In this document: positions 34,357 to 42,820 of the stretch, piece by piece
Numbering within the stretch: position 1 is the first letter of the stretch
Layout of the letters: each line of letters starts with the position of its first letter
Assembly (NCBI GenBank): GCA_035288225.1
Contig: DATEAT010000129.1
Coordinates: 1-64,000, forward strand
Source of the DNA: RBG-16-64-43 sp035288225
Lineage (GTDB): Bacteria > Chloroflexota > Anaerolineae > Anaerolineales > RBG-16-64-43
Length of the DNA: 64,000 bases
Direction of reading: 5' to 3'
Translations under genes and position numbers: made by a program
Notes under the pieces: generated by a model
Databases searched by the model: none
What the model was told of the DNA's origin: nothing
What the model saw: the letters and a program-made list of their open reading frames with translations, nothing else

Positions 34357-35259
34357 TCAGGCCGCCGCACGCTCCTCGAGCGCCTGCACCAAGTGCCAGG
34401 CGGCACGGTTAAGCGGCACGTCAAGCCCCAGCCGCTGCGCTTGGTTCACAATGGCGCCGTTGATCGCATCGATCTCGGTTCGCCGTCCACGCTCGACATC
34501 CTGGAGCATGGAGGAGCGGTTGTGAGCTGTGGCTTGCGCCACTTCGAGCGCACTGGCGGCTGCATCGGCATATGGCAGAGCGATCGACGAGCGATCGGCC
34601 ACCCGTGCCCCTTCGCGAGCCAGTTCCTCAATCAGGGCGCGGGCGCTCGGTCGGCGCGCCAATTCCCCATTGGGCACGCGCAGCAAAGCCGCCAGCGGGT
34701 TGATGGCCGCATTGATCAGAAGCTTGCCCCACAGTATCGAATCGCGGTCCGCGCCGACGGTCACTTGCAGACCGGCGCGTTCGAAGAGCGCGAGGGTCTT
34801 AGCCAGCTGCGGATGATTTCCGATTTGCAGCGCGCCGTCGCCTCCCAGGCGAATGTGACCGGGGCCCACCAGCGTGGCGCCGGAGGTGGTCGCCCCGGCG
34901 GCAGCCCGTTCAGCACCGAACAGCGCGCTCAGCACCTCATAGTTGCCGATGCCGTTCTGCAGCGTCAACGCCAGACCCTCGTCGGCCAGGGCTGCGCCTG
35001 CACGGCGAACAGCATCTGCGGTCTGCCAGGCCTTGACCAGGACGAGCAGCAGGTCGCTCGCAGTACATTCGCCGGAATTAGTTGTGGCGCGCAAGCGAAT
35101 GGTCTGCTCGCCTCGGCCGTCGTCCACCAGCAGGCCACGGGTCGATATGGCCTTCACCGCCTCCTGCCACGTCCCGAGCAAGGTCACGTCCGCCCACGGC
35201 GCGAGGCGATAGCCCATCAGGCAGGCCATGGCCCCCGTACCCAGGAGAGTGACCTTCAT
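34357..35259 (-). CDS. panE: 2-dehydropantoate 2-reductase
   Basis: A 300-residue NADPH-dependent ketopantoate reductase. N-terminal Rossmann motif MKVTLLGTGAMACLMGYRLA (GxGxxx variant), LLVLVKAWQT (the conserved K of the family), LTLQNGIGNYEVL, and SILWGKLLINAAINPLAALLRVPNGEL in the C-terminal helical domain, with the catalytic Lys in WGKLLIN. Ends with RRTEIDAINGAIVNQAQRLGLDVPLN. All active-site residues are present. Start chosen at the first residue of the Rossmann strand. It lies between panB (84 bp) and panC (95 bp). Confidence 0.95.
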   Translation of the reverse strand: MKVTLLGTGAMACLMGYRLAPWADVTLLGTWQEAVKAISTRGLLVDDGRGEQTIRLRATTNSGECTASDLLLVLVKAWQTADAVRRAGAALADEGLALTLQNGIGNYEVLSALFGAERAAAGATTSGATLVGPGHIRLGGDGALQIGNHPQLAKTLALFERAGLQVTVGADRDSILWGKLLINAAINPLAALLRVPNGELARRPSARALIEELAREGARVADRSSIALPYADAAASALEVAQATAHNRSSMLQDVERGRRTEIDAINGAIVNQAQRLGLDVPLNRAAWHLVQALEERAAA

Positions 35260-35343
35260 CTCAGAGAGTCCTTTCCGTGATTGACCGCATCGTGTTAAAT
35301 CCAGATCGAAACCGACGGCGAGAGATCGCCACAAACCGCCGCT

Positions 35344-36222
35344 CTACGCTCGGCCCGATTCGCCCAGGTCATCCACAAGAGCCTGCCACTCTGCATCGGG
35401 CATTTCGGCGGTGTGTTCCGCCGCGGGGAAGGAGCGCCGCTCGACGTCTTCGCGATACTGGGAGAATGCGCGTCCCATCTCCCCATGCAGGTCGGCGTAC
35501 TTCTTGGCGAACTTTGGCGTGAAGCGGTCGAACAACCCGAGCAGGTCGTGGGTCACCAGCACCTGGCCGTCGCAGCCTGCCCCCGCGCCGATGCCGATGG
35601 TGGGGATGGTCAGGCGGCGCGAGACGTAATCCGCCAGGCGTGCGGGTATGGACTCAAGGACGATCGAGAAGCACCCGCTGCGTTCCAGCAGCAGCGCGTC
35701 ATCAATCAGGCGGCGGGCCGCGGCGGCCGTCTTGCCCTGCACGCGATAACCGCCGAGCTGGTGGATCGACTGCGGCGTGAGCCCCAAGTGCCCCATGACC
35801 GGGATGCCAGCGGCGAGTATGGCCTGAAGGGCCGTCAGTACGCTTTCGCCGCCCTCCAACTTGACCGCGTCCATGCCGCCCTCCTGCAGGAAGCGCCCGG
35901 CGTTGCGCACCGCCTCGGCCGGGCTGACCTGATAGGAAAGGAACGGCATGTCGCCAACCAGGAGCGCGCGGTGTGCGCCGCGTGCAACGGCCTTGCAGTG
36001 ATGGATCATCTCGTCCATGGTGACGGGAAGGGTGGTGGCATAGCCTAGCACGACCATGCCGAGCGAGTCGCCGACCAGGATCCCATCCAGGCCGGCCCGG
36101 TCGATGGCCAGGGCAGTGGGGTAGTCGTAGGCTGTGAGCCAGGTTATGGGGAGACCACGCGCCTTCTTCTGGCGCAGGTCGAGCGTGGTCGTGCGTCGTT
36201 CCGGGCTGGTGGTCGCTGACAC
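35344..36222 (-). CDS. panB: Ketopantoate hydroxymethyltransferase
   Basis: A 292-residue (beta/alpha)8 enzyme forming ketopantoate from 2-oxoisovalerate and methylene-tetrahydrofolate. Motifs: TAYDYPTALAIDRAGLDGILVGDSLGMVVLGY (metal Asp in VGDS), PVTMDEMIHHCKAVARGA, VGDMPFLSYQ, AVKLEGG, MGHLGLTPQSI, VLESIPARLADYV and IPTIGIGAGAGCDGQVLV. GTG start with GGGAGG six bases before it. First gene of panB-panE-panC-coaX-methyltransferase-hypothetical-coaBC; a good promoter lies about 165 bases upstream. Confidence 0.96.
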   Translation of the reverse strand: MSATTSPERRTTTLDLRQKKARGLPITWLTAYDYPTALAIDRAGLDGILVGDSLGMVVLGYATTLPVTMDEMIHHCKAVARGAHRALLVGDMPFLSYQVSPAEAVRNAGRFLQEGGMDAVKLEGGESVLTALQAILAAGIPVMGHLGLTPQSIHQLGGYRVQGKTAAAARRLIDDALLLERSGCFSIVLESIPARLADYVSRRLTIPTIGIGAGAGCDGQVLVTHDLLGLFDRFTPKFAKKYADLHGEMGRAFSQYREDVERRSFPAAEHTAEMPDAEWQALVDDLGESGRA

Positions 36223-36382
36223 GGTCGCCTCCCTTGGTACGGTAGACGCTGATCAGGTGCCTAATGCCGAAGCGCGATCGCCGCCGGGGACAAGAGAACC
36301 CTCCAGGGCAACCGGGAGGGCGGGACAAACGTGATGGAGCTAGATTGTCCTGCCGTCTCGGTCGTGGCCCGATCCAAGCGGC
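36223..36382 (-). promoter_or_regulatory. 5' leader of the panB operon, candidate pan-motif RNA
   Basis: About 160 nt between the predicted transcription start and panB. On the minus strand it includes CCCTCC-N10-GGAGGG flanked by TTTGTCCCG and TTCTCTTGTCCCC. Leaders of panB operons in Chloroflexota and some other phyla carry the so-called pan RNA motif (a stem with two bulged adenines). I cannot confirm a match by eye. Confidence 0.35.
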
Positions 36383-36388
36383 AATCTG

Positions 36389-36416
36389 ATTATAAGCGGA
36401 TGCGCCCGGCCGTCAA
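36389..36416 (-). promoter_or_regulatory. Promoter of the pantothenate/CoA operon
   Basis: On the minus strand TTGACG (36416-36411), 16-bp spacer, TATAAT (36394-36389); predicted start near 36382. Confidence 0.7.
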
Positions 36417-36439
36417 CCGAGGCACGATAGGTGAGGGAG

Positions 36440-36600
36440 TCCCGTCGCCCGTGCATCGGCGGGGACCCACGGCGGGCATTCGCCATGTCGAGGGGCCGCG
36501 ACGAGGAGGGAGGAGTGCCCTGGCGTTTCACGCAGCCAGCCCATCCCAACCGCGTGAGCGCCAGGATCCCCACCTTCGCGGCAATGACAATCAATCACAC
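36440..36600 (+). repeat. Degenerate copy of the composite two-hairpin repeat
   Basis: Contains GGCGGGGACCCAC at 36458-36470 and CCAGGATCCCC...CGCGGCAATGAC at 36561-36588, diverged forms of the GGCGGGGACCCAGG and CTGGATTCCCGC...GCGGGAATGAC blocks of the copies at 40.2 and 42.4 kb. The distance between the blocks is larger (103 versus about 57), so it is an eroded or rearranged member. Confidence 0.4.
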
Positions 36601-36756
36601 GATCCTGGTCCTCCTAGAACGGGAGCTGAGGCCGATCCGCCGCCGGCGGGCGGCGCGCACACGAGGCAGGATTGTGTGACAGATGGCCGTCACCGGCTTT
36701 GGCGGACGGGAAAAGCCCATGGAAAGAGCACCACTGGCGTGCCTGCCCGCAGCCCA

Positions 36757-36762
36757 TATAAT
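36757..36762 (+). promoter_or_regulatory. -10 box (TATAAT) before the hydrolase-ligase fusion
   Basis: TATAAT 50 bases before the ATG at 36812; no convincing -35 at the proper spacing. Confidence 0.45.
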
Positions 36763-36811
36763 TGTCCATCCGCGTCGATCGACAGCCCGAGCTCGGGGCG
36801 AGGGGTGAGCC

Positions 36812-39334
36812 ATGCAGGTGGATATCGAGTTGTATCGGCACGAGCTCGTGCTTTCGGAACACCCACCCGTTCACATCGCCGTCATCGACATCGCCCCCGA
36901 GCGCCCCGAACGGACGTTGGTCTTCTTGCACGGTTTCGGCGGCGACGTTGCACAGTGGAAACGACAATTGACCCACTTCTCGGACGAGAACCGGGTCATC
37001 GCCATAGGCCTGCGCGGCCACCTCGCCCATGCGCATGCGAGCGGGCCGTTCACCACGCCCCAGTTGCGGGCGGACCTGGAGCGGGCGCTCGAGCTTCTGG
37101 GAGCTCCGGACCGCATCGTCCTGGTTGGACACTCCTTCGGCAATGCGTTGGCGGCGGAGTTCGCCCAGACCTATCCGTCGCGCATCGAGGGATTGGTCCT
37201 CGTGGCACCTTCAGGCGAGTTCCGCCTGGCGTGGAATTACCGAACAGCGCTGAAGCTGCCGACCACCGTGCTCGACCTGGTCTACCCGCTGTTCCGCAAA
37301 ACGCTGCATGCGCCGCCGTCCGTGCTCAAGATGATGCATGAAAAGAGCGTGGCGCGCTGGAACGGATGGAGCCTGTTCCGCAGCTTGCGTGTGCCGACTT
37401 TGGTTGTCCGCGGCCATGGCGACAGGGTCTTTCGTCGCGACTCCTTGGAGGGTGTGGCGCGAGCCATCCCCGGAGCGCAAGATGTGGATGTTGGCGCCTC
37501 CGGGCACATGGTGATGATCGAACGATCGGAGGCAGTCAACCGCGCGATCCGCCGCTTCCTCGGCCAAGCTTCCTCCTGGCGGGGCGAAAGCCCCTCCGAT
37601 CGCGGGGCCGGCCCGCGATCGCTCCTCGGGGAGCGCCCCTGGCTGGCTCACTACGACAACGGCGTGCCGCATACCATCGCCGTGCCGGATGTGCCACTGC
37701 AGCGCTTTCTGCAGTCCTCCGCACGCAGGTTCCCTCGCCGGAGAGCCATAGTCTTTGAGGGCGGCGGCATGTCTTATCGCCGCCTCGATCAGGAGAGCGA
37801 CCGATTGGCGCAGGCACTGGCTCGATTGGGGATTGGCCCGGGTCGCCGCGTGATGATCCTGCTGCCCAATCTGCCTCAGACGGTGGTGACCTTCTTTGGG
37901 GTGCTCAAGGCCGGCGCCACAGTGGTCCTGGCCAGCCCGGTCTCCGAGCCGGACGAAGTGATGCGCCAGGTGCGCGATGCTCAGGTCGACGGGCTGATCA
38001 CGTTGACGAAGCTGGCGGAGGTTGGCCGCGAGGTTCTGCGCTGCACTGCAGTTCGCCATGTCATCTTCACCTCGGTGGCCGATTATCTGCCCCCAGGGAA
38101 GAAGGTCCTGTTCCGCTTGCTGCGCGAGGGACCCGAGGGGCATCGCCTGCCGAAACCCCTCGAGCAGGGGATGCACACGCTGAAGGTTTTGCTGAGCGGC
38201 CAGTATGCTCCTCAGCCGATGAGCGAGCCGCGGGTCGGCGACCTGGCGGTGATTGCCTACACGGGCGGCACGACGGTCGCCCCGCGAGGGGTCATGCTCA
38301 GCCACCGCAACCTGGCCGCCAATGCCCTGCAAGTCCGGCACTGGGTGCCGGACTTGCGCGAGGGCCGCGAAGTCTTCCTGAGCGTGCTGCCGTTTACCCA
38401 CAGCTATGGTCAGACGACGGCTCTTATCGTCCCGGTGATGATGGGGGCAACTATGGTGATCTTGCCCACGTTCATTACCGGTCAGGTTTTGCGTGCCATC
38501 CGCCGCCACCGGCCGACCCTCTTCCCTGGGGTGCCCACCATGTACACGGCCATCAACAACTTCGCCGGGGCGCGGCGTTACGGCATCCGATCGATCCGCG
38601 CGTGCATTTCGGGAGCCGCCCCGTTGCCGGTGGAAGTGCAAGAAGCCTTTGAGAAACTGACCCGCGGACGGCTTGTGGAAGGTTACGGCCTGACCGAAGC
38701 CGGCCCGGTGACCCACGCCAACCCGCTCTACGGGAGGCGCAAGATCGGTTGCATCGGGTTGCCGGTGCCGAGCACGGAGGCGATGGTCGTCGATCTCCTC
38801 AGCGGCGAGCGATTGCCGCCAGGGGCGATCGGCGAACTGGCCGTGCGCGGTCCGCAGGTGATGCGCGGCTACTGGGGGGCGCCCGCTGAGACGAGCGAAG
38901 TTTTGCGCCCTGACGGGTGGCTGCTCACGGGCGACGTGGCGCGCGCCGACGAGGAGGGCTACTTCCAAATCATTGCGCGCAAGCGCGAGATGATCCTGGC
39001 CGGCGCCTATCAGGTTTACCCGCGCGACGTGGAAGAGGTGCTGTACGAACATCCGAAAGTCAAAGAGGTGGCGGTGGTCGGAATCCAGCGCAGCGACTCA
39101 CCCTCCCAGGTGATCAAGGCCTACGTGGTGCTGCGTGCAGGAGAGACGGCCAGCCCGGAGGAACTGATGGAGCTCTGCCGCCGGCGCCTGGCGGAATATG
39201 CCGTGCCGTGGGAAATCGAATTCCGCGATGACCTGCCGAAGAGCTTCGTGGGCAAAGTGCTGCGCAGGCTGTTGGTCGAGGAAGACATGCGCGCTGTTGC
39301 CTCCGCACACAACCTCTCCGGCGCGCGCGAGTGA
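36812..39334 (+). CDS. Fusion of an alpha/beta hydrolase and an acyl-CoA synthetase (AMP-forming)
   Basis: An 840-residue two-domain protein. Residues 1-252 are an alpha/beta hydrolase: oxyanion loop HGFGGD (40-45), nucleophile elbow GHSFG with S108, acid D204 and H232 (ASGHMV). A linker (253-290) leads to an ANL-family ligase (292-835): P-loop YTGGTTVAPRGV (483-494), EGYGLTEAGP (623-632), DGWLLTGD (701-708), hinge RKREMILAGAYQVYPRDVEEVL and the catalytic K815 (PKSFVGKVLRR). All motifs suggest an active adenylating enzyme. The likely reaction is release of a carboxylic acid from an ester followed by activation to the CoA thioester. Another hydrolase gene follows 42 bp downstream. Confidence 0.9.
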   Translation: MQVDIELYRHELVLSEHPPVHIAVIDIAPERPERTLVFLHGFGGDVAQWKRQLTHFSDENRVIAIGLRGHLAHAHASGPFTTPQLRADLERALELLGAPDRIVLVGHSFGNALAAEFAQTYPSRIEGLVLVAPSGEFRLAWNYRTALKLPTTVLDLVYPLFRKTLHAPPSVLKMMHEKSVARWNGWSLFRSLRVPTLVVRGHGDRVFRRDSLEGVARAIPGAQDVDVGASGHMVMIERSEAVNRAIRRFLGQASSWRGESPSDRGAGPRSLLGERPWLAHYDNGVPHTIAVPDVPLQRFLQSSARRFPRRRAIVFEGGGMSYRRLDQESDRLAQALARLGIGPGRRVMILLPNLPQTVVTFFGVLKAGATVVLASPVSEPDEVMRQVRDAQVDGLITLTKLAEVGREVLRCTAVRHVIFTSVADYLPPGKKVLFRLLREGPEGHRLPKPLEQGMHTLKVLLSGQYAPQPMSEPRVGDLAVIAYTGGTTVAPRGVMLSHRNLAANALQVRHWVPDLREGREVFLSVLPFTHSYGQTTALIVPVMMGATMVILPTFITGQVLRAIRRHRPTLFPGVPTMYTAINNFAGARRYGIRSIRACISGAAPLPVEVQEAFEKLTRGRLVEGYGLTEAGPVTHANPLYGRRKIGCIGLPVPSTEAMVVDLLSGERLPPGAIGELAVRGPQVMRGYWGAPAETSEVLRPDGWLLTGDVARADEEGYFQIIARKREMILAGAYQVYPRDVEEVLYEHPKVKEVAVVGIQRSDSPSQVIKAYVVLRAGETASPEELMELCRRRLAEYAVPWEIEFRDDLPKSFVGKVLRRLLVEEDMRAVASAHNLSGARE

Positions 39335-39376
39335 AGCACCGCCAGAGGAGGAAAATACGAAAGCGTATCTGCCGAC

Positions 39377-40201
39377 ATGATCCGAGAAGATGCACTGCAA
39401 GCCGCCGGACTCCAAATCCACTTCTACGAATGCGGCTCCTCGCATAAGGACTCGCTTCTGTTTGTGCACGGCTGGGCCAGTTCCGGACGCATGTGGCACG
39501 AAACGATGAGCGCGATGAGCGATGAATGGCGCTGCCTGGCCCCGGACCTGCCCGGTCACGGCCAATCCGACAAGCCGCCCTTCTCGTGGTATTCAGTGTC
39601 GAATTTCGCGGAGGCGATCGGCGCCTGGGCCGATCAGCTTGGCGGCTTGCCGCGTGTAGCAGTGGGTCACTCGCTGGGGGGGGCGGTGGTCGTGGAGCTC
39701 GCGATGCGGCATCCGCAACGTCTTGGCCGAATCGTCCTGGTGAATCCTGTGGTGAGCGGACGCGTCAGCTATAACCTTCACGCCCTCTCGGGTAGGGTAC
39801 CGCGTCAGACGATCCTCGACCTTGGCCGGCGAGTGTGGCCCCGCGCCCGTGCGCACTTGCTGCGGCGGGCGGCGCGGGGCGGGGCGGGTGCGCGGATGAA
39901 GGAATACCTGCAGCGCAACCTGCAGGATCTGGCGCAAACCACGGCCGATTCGGTGCTGGGCAGTGCGCGTGCGGCAATCCACCACGATTTGACCGACCAC
40001 ATGGCCGGGCTCACATTGCCCGTGCTGGTGGTGGTCGGGACGCACGACACGACTGTCCCCCCCGAAGAGGGCCGCCGCCTGGTGCGGTGCGCTCAGCAAG
40101 CCCAGCTGGTGGAGCTGGACGCGGGACATCTGCCGACGGATGAGCAGCCGCAAGCCTTCGTCAGCGCGCTTCGCACGTTCCTCCGCAGCGGCACGGTCTA
40201 G
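39377..40201 (+). CDS. Alpha/beta hydrolase
   Basis: A 274-residue hydrolase. HGWASSGRMW forms the oxyanion loop, GHSLGGAVVVELA the nucleophile elbow (Ser about 97), VVVGTHDTTVPP contains the acid Asp, and DAGHLPTDEQP the catalytic His. The cap region (130-200) is basic and helical. The family covers esterases, lactonases, haloperoxidase-like and other enzymes; the substrate is unknown. It follows the hydrolase-ligase fusion, so probably takes part in the same ester or fatty-acid metabolism. ATG chosen as the first codon; an upstream AGGAGG lies some 30 bases away and the direct spacing is poor. Confidence 0.85.
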   Translation: MIREDALQAAGLQIHFYECGSSHKDSLLFVHGWASSGRMWHETMSAMSDEWRCLAPDLPGHGQSDKPPFSWYSVSNFAEAIGAWADQLGGLPRVAVGHSLGGAVVVELAMRHPQRLGRIVLVNPVVSGRVSYNLHALSGRVPRQTILDLGRRVWPRARAHLLRRAARGGAGARMKEYLQRNLQDLAQTTADSVLGSARAAIHHDLTDHMAGLTLPVLVVVGTHDTTVPPEEGRRLVRCAQQAQLVELDAGHLPTDEQPQAFVSALRTFLRSGTV

Positions 40202-40208
40202 GCGACAC

Positions 40209-40531
40209 TCGTCTGCCCCCAGGCGGGGACCCAGGTGGAGGCGCGCCTGCGATTCTCGTGCTGCGGGCGGTCGGGGTTCCTGGATTCCCGCTGGAACCAC
40301 GCGGGAATGACGATCGAGAGCTCAGAGCCCGCTTCGCCCACGCGGGAATGGCGACCGATAGCACTAAGCTCGTCGTCCCCGCGTGCTCGAGGCGGGGACC
40401 CAGGTGGAGGCGCGCATGCGATTCACGCGCTGCGGGCAGTCGACCTTGCTGGATTCCCGCTGGAACAACGCGGGAATGACGATCAAGAGCTCAGAGCCCA
40501 CTGCGCCCACGCGGGGATGACGACCGAGAGC
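40209..40531 (+). repeat. Two tandem copies of a composite two-hairpin repeat (169-bp period)
   Basis: Copy A 40209-40360, copy B 40370-40531. Each has a GGCGGGGACCCAGGTGG block (A at 40222, B at 40391), about 45 bp of spacer, then CTGGATTCCCGCTGGAAC-RAC-GCGGGAATGACGATC, which folds into a hairpin through TTCCCGC/GCGGGAA, and GAGCTCAGAGCCC. The period is exactly 169 at both blocks. Related copies occur at 42.4 kb and, inverted, at 62.3-62.5 kb. Non-coding, located between convergent genes. Confidence 0.85.
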
Positions 40532-40561
40532 AGGTATTGCGTGGTTCGCCCCCGGGCCGCC

Positions 40562-41305
40562 CTACTCCCACTTGAACAACTTCGCGGATAGCCCACCCGC
40601 GACGGCCACGATGCCCGCCAGCACGGCCACCTCGAGCAAGTGATCGCGCCACGGTTCACCAAACCACGTGCCCCGCAGCAGACGCGCGACGTAGGTCAAC
40701 GGCAACGCCAGCGACACCCTGCGCAGCGACTCCGGCAAGAGTTCGATCGGCATACCGGCGCCTGAGAGAAACATCATCGGGTAGAACACTGCCATGGCAA
40801 TAACCTGTGCCATGCGCGCCGTATTGGTAACGCTCGCGATGAGATAACCGACCGAGAACATGGCCAGGCAGCTCAGCAGCAGCGCCGCCGCGTAGCTCAC
40901 AATACTTCCTTCGAAGTGGACGCGGTAGATGAGCCATCCCACCAGCACCAGGCAGCCCATGCCCAGCACGGTCATGACCAGGTTGGTGATCACATCGGCC
41001 AGGATGTAGGCCAGCGGCGACATGGGGGTTGCCCGATAGCGGCGCAGCACGCCCTGCTCGCGTTGAGCGGAGGTGGCAATCGGGATGGTCATCAGCCCGA
41101 CCGCGCCCACCACGAGCGCGGTGTAGGCCGGCATCGAAACGTCCATACTGCCTCGCCCGCCGAACAACGGGCTGGGTTCGTTGCCGTACATCGCGCCAAA
41201 AAGAAGCACCAGCAGCGGCGGGAAGGCAAGCGTGAAGAAGGCCGTGATCGGATCGCGCACGTACAACTGGATCGAGGTGAGGATGAGCTGTCCGAGGCCG
41301 CGCAT
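40562..41305 (-). CDS. ABC-2 type transporter permease
   Basis: A 247-residue membrane protein with six predicted helices typical of ABC-2 exporters: FTLAFPPLLVLLFGAMYG near the N-terminus (after a connecting amphipathic helix), AYTALVVGAVGLMTIPIA, GVLRRYRATPMSPLAYILADV (the conserved intracellular coupling segment), a helix at VLGMGCLVLVGWLIY, LLLSCLAMFSVGYLIASV and FYPMMFLSGAGMPIELLPE. It partners with the ATPase encoded directly upstream (3 bp gap). Cargo unknown; such systems export drugs, lipids or small molecules. Confidence 0.9.
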   Translation of the reverse strand: MRGLGQLILTSIQLYVRDPITAFFTLAFPPLLVLLFGAMYGNEPSPLFGGRGSMDVSMPAYTALVVGAVGLMTIPIATSAQREQGVLRRYRATPMSPLAYILADVITNLVMTVLGMGCLVLVGWLIYRVHFEGSIVSYAAALLLSCLAMFSVGYLIASVTNTARMAQVIAMAVFYPMMFLSGAGMPIELLPESLRRVSLALPLTYVARLLRGTWFGEPWRDHLLEVAVLAGIVAVAGGLSAKLFKWE

Positions 41306-41308
41306 CGC

Positions 41309-42223
41309 TTATTCCCTCATCTGGCGCCCGGTCAGGGCGAGGAAAACGTCCTCGAGCGTTGGCTGCTCGGTCCATAGATCGAGGAAGGGGATTCCAGATT
41401 TCTCCAGGGCGCCGACAACTGAGCTTGCGAAGCGCTCGCCCCGGCCCTGGACGCTCACGCGGTTGCCTTCGCTTTCCACCTTCTCTACCCCCGCGGCCTC
41501 CAACTGCGTTGGAGGCGTGGTGCCGGGCGGCAGGGTGAAGACCAGGCGCCGCCCGAGGCCGAGCGAATGGATGAGAGCCTGAGGCGTATCCAATGCGACA
41601 ACCTTGCCACCGTCGAGGATCAGCACTCGATCGCACAGACGCTCGGCCTCTTCCATGAAGTGCGTGGTCAAGAAGACGGTGCAGCCGCGGTCGCGAATCT
41701 CGCGTACCAAGTCCCACATCGAGCGCCGCGCCTGGGGGTCGAGGCCGGTCGTCAACTCATCGAAGAAGACAAGCCGCGGCTGGTTGACCAGTGCCAAAGC
41801 AATAAACAGACGCTGGCGTTGGCCGCCGGAAAGGGTTCCGATCGAGGCGTTCTTCTTTTCCGACAGGCCCAGCCGTTCGAGAAGTTCGGCCGGGTCGGCT
41901 CGGCGAGCGTATTGCGCCCGGAACAGGCGCATGGCCTCCCCCACCCGCAAGCGGGGCGGCAGGTTCGATTGCTGCAATTGAATGCCGATCAATTCGGCCA
42001 AATCCGTTCGTGCGGTGGCCGGGTTGCAGCCCAGAACCTCGAGAGACCCGCTGTCGGCCTCGCGCAGGCCCTCCAGGCACTCGATTGTCGTGGTCTTGCC
42101 GGCGCCGTTCGGGCCGACCATGCCAAAGATCTCCCCAGCCTGAACATCGAGGGTGACCCGATCGATGGCGCTGACGGTTCCGTAGCGTTTGGAGATCTCA
42201 ACAGCGCGGATGATAGGTGGCAT
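41309..42223 (-). CDS. ABC transporter ATP-binding protein
   Basis: A 304-residue ATPase of the DrrA/CcmA type. Walker A GPNGAGKTT (39-47), Q-loop IGIQLQQSNLPP, signature LSGGQRQRLFIALALVNQP, Walker B RLVFFDELTTGLDP (with E after FFD), and the switch His in FLTTHFMEEAERLCDRVLIL. The C-terminal 80 residues are a regulatory extension common in two-component ABC-2 exporters. The gene leads the two-gene unit with the permease. Confidence 0.93.
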   Translation of the reverse strand: MPPIIRAVEISKRYGTVSAIDRVTLDVQAGEIFGMVGPNGAGKTTTIECLEGLREADSGSLEVLGCNPATARTDLAELIGIQLQQSNLPPRLRVGEAMRLFRAQYARRADPAELLERLGLSEKKNASIGTLSGGQRQRLFIALALVNQPRLVFFDELTTGLDPQARRSMWDLVREIRDRGCTVFLTTHFMEEAERLCDRVLILDGGKVVALDTPQALIHSLGLGRRLVFTLPPGTTPPTQLEAAGVEKVESEGNRVSVQGRGERFASSVVGALEKSGIPFLDLWTEQPTLEDVFLALTGRQMRE

Positions 42224-42398
42224 TGGCGGGACCTTCCCCAGAAGGCAGGGCGCCTTGGGCTTTCGGCTATCGACCTAACCATACAACCGGCCCTTGGGCT
42301 CGTCATGCATCAAATGGCGGATTAGTGGGGGGGGGCCGAATGGGCCATAGGCCCGCGCAGGGCCTACCGCGACCGGGTATCAGGCGATCCGGCATGTT

Positions 42399-42553
42399 CG
42401 TTGTCCCCGCTAGATCAAGTCGAGGACCCAAGAGGAGATGCACCTGCGGTTCTCGGGCTCAGGGCGATCGGGCTTCCTGGATTCCCGCTGGAACCACGCG
42501 GGAATGACGATCAAGAGCACAGAGCCCGCTTCAACCACGCGGGATTGACGGCC
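42399..42553 (+). repeat. Single copy of the composite two-hairpin repeat
   Basis: GTTGTCCCCGCTAGATC... with GAGGACCCAAGAGG at 42422, then CTGGATTCCCGCTGGAACC / ACGCGGGAATGACGATCA at 42478-42513 and AGAGCCCGCTTCAACCACGC. Same order and spacing as at 40.2 kb. Together with flanking sequence it fills the gap between the ABC genes and tRNA-Asn. Confidence 0.85.
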
Positions 42554-42684
42554 AAGAAGTTGTGGGGGTTGGCACTGCCGCCGCAGGGGAAGCGCGTCTC
42601 GCGGGCGAGGGATTGCCTGGGATTCCCGGCCAACAGCATGCATAAATGACGACCCTCTCGGCGCCCCGGCCCAGCGCATACAGA

Positions 42685-42713
42685 ATCAAAAACCCGGATC
42701 GCGCATCCGGGTT
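42685..42713 (-). terminator. Terminator of tRNA-Asn
   Basis: On the minus strand stem AACCCGGAT / ATCCGGGTT (9 bp, loop of 5) directly followed by TTT after the stem's final TT (T5), about 25 bases beyond the tRNA 3' end. Confidence 0.85.
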
Positions 42714-42737
42714 CGAACTCGCCATGGGAGGCCCAGG

Positions 42738-42810
42738 CTCCTCGGCCAGGATTCGAACCTGGAACCTAGCGGTTAACAGCCGCCCGCTCTGCCGGTTGAG
42801 CTACCGAGGA
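42738..42810 (-). tRNA. tRNA-Asn (anticodon GTT)
   Basis: Minus strand: acceptor TCCTCGG/CCGAGGA, D arm GCTCAACCGGCAGAGC, anticodon stem GGCGG/CCGCT with loop CTGTTAA (GTT), T arm CCAGG-TTCGAAT-CCTGG, discriminator G. 73 nt; CC but not CCA is encoded. Confidence 0.95.
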
Positions 42811-42820
42811 AGGTGGAACG

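Noticed and set aside
37211..39052. Long antisense frame opposite the acyl-CoA synthetase (613 codons)
   Set aside because: Shadow of the well-supported plus-strand enzyme; composition is atypical for a protein.
40209..40531. Tandem repeats considered as a CRISPR array
   Set aside because: Units are about 155 bp with long internal hairpins and a period of 169, similar units are dispersed elsewhere, and no cas genes are present.
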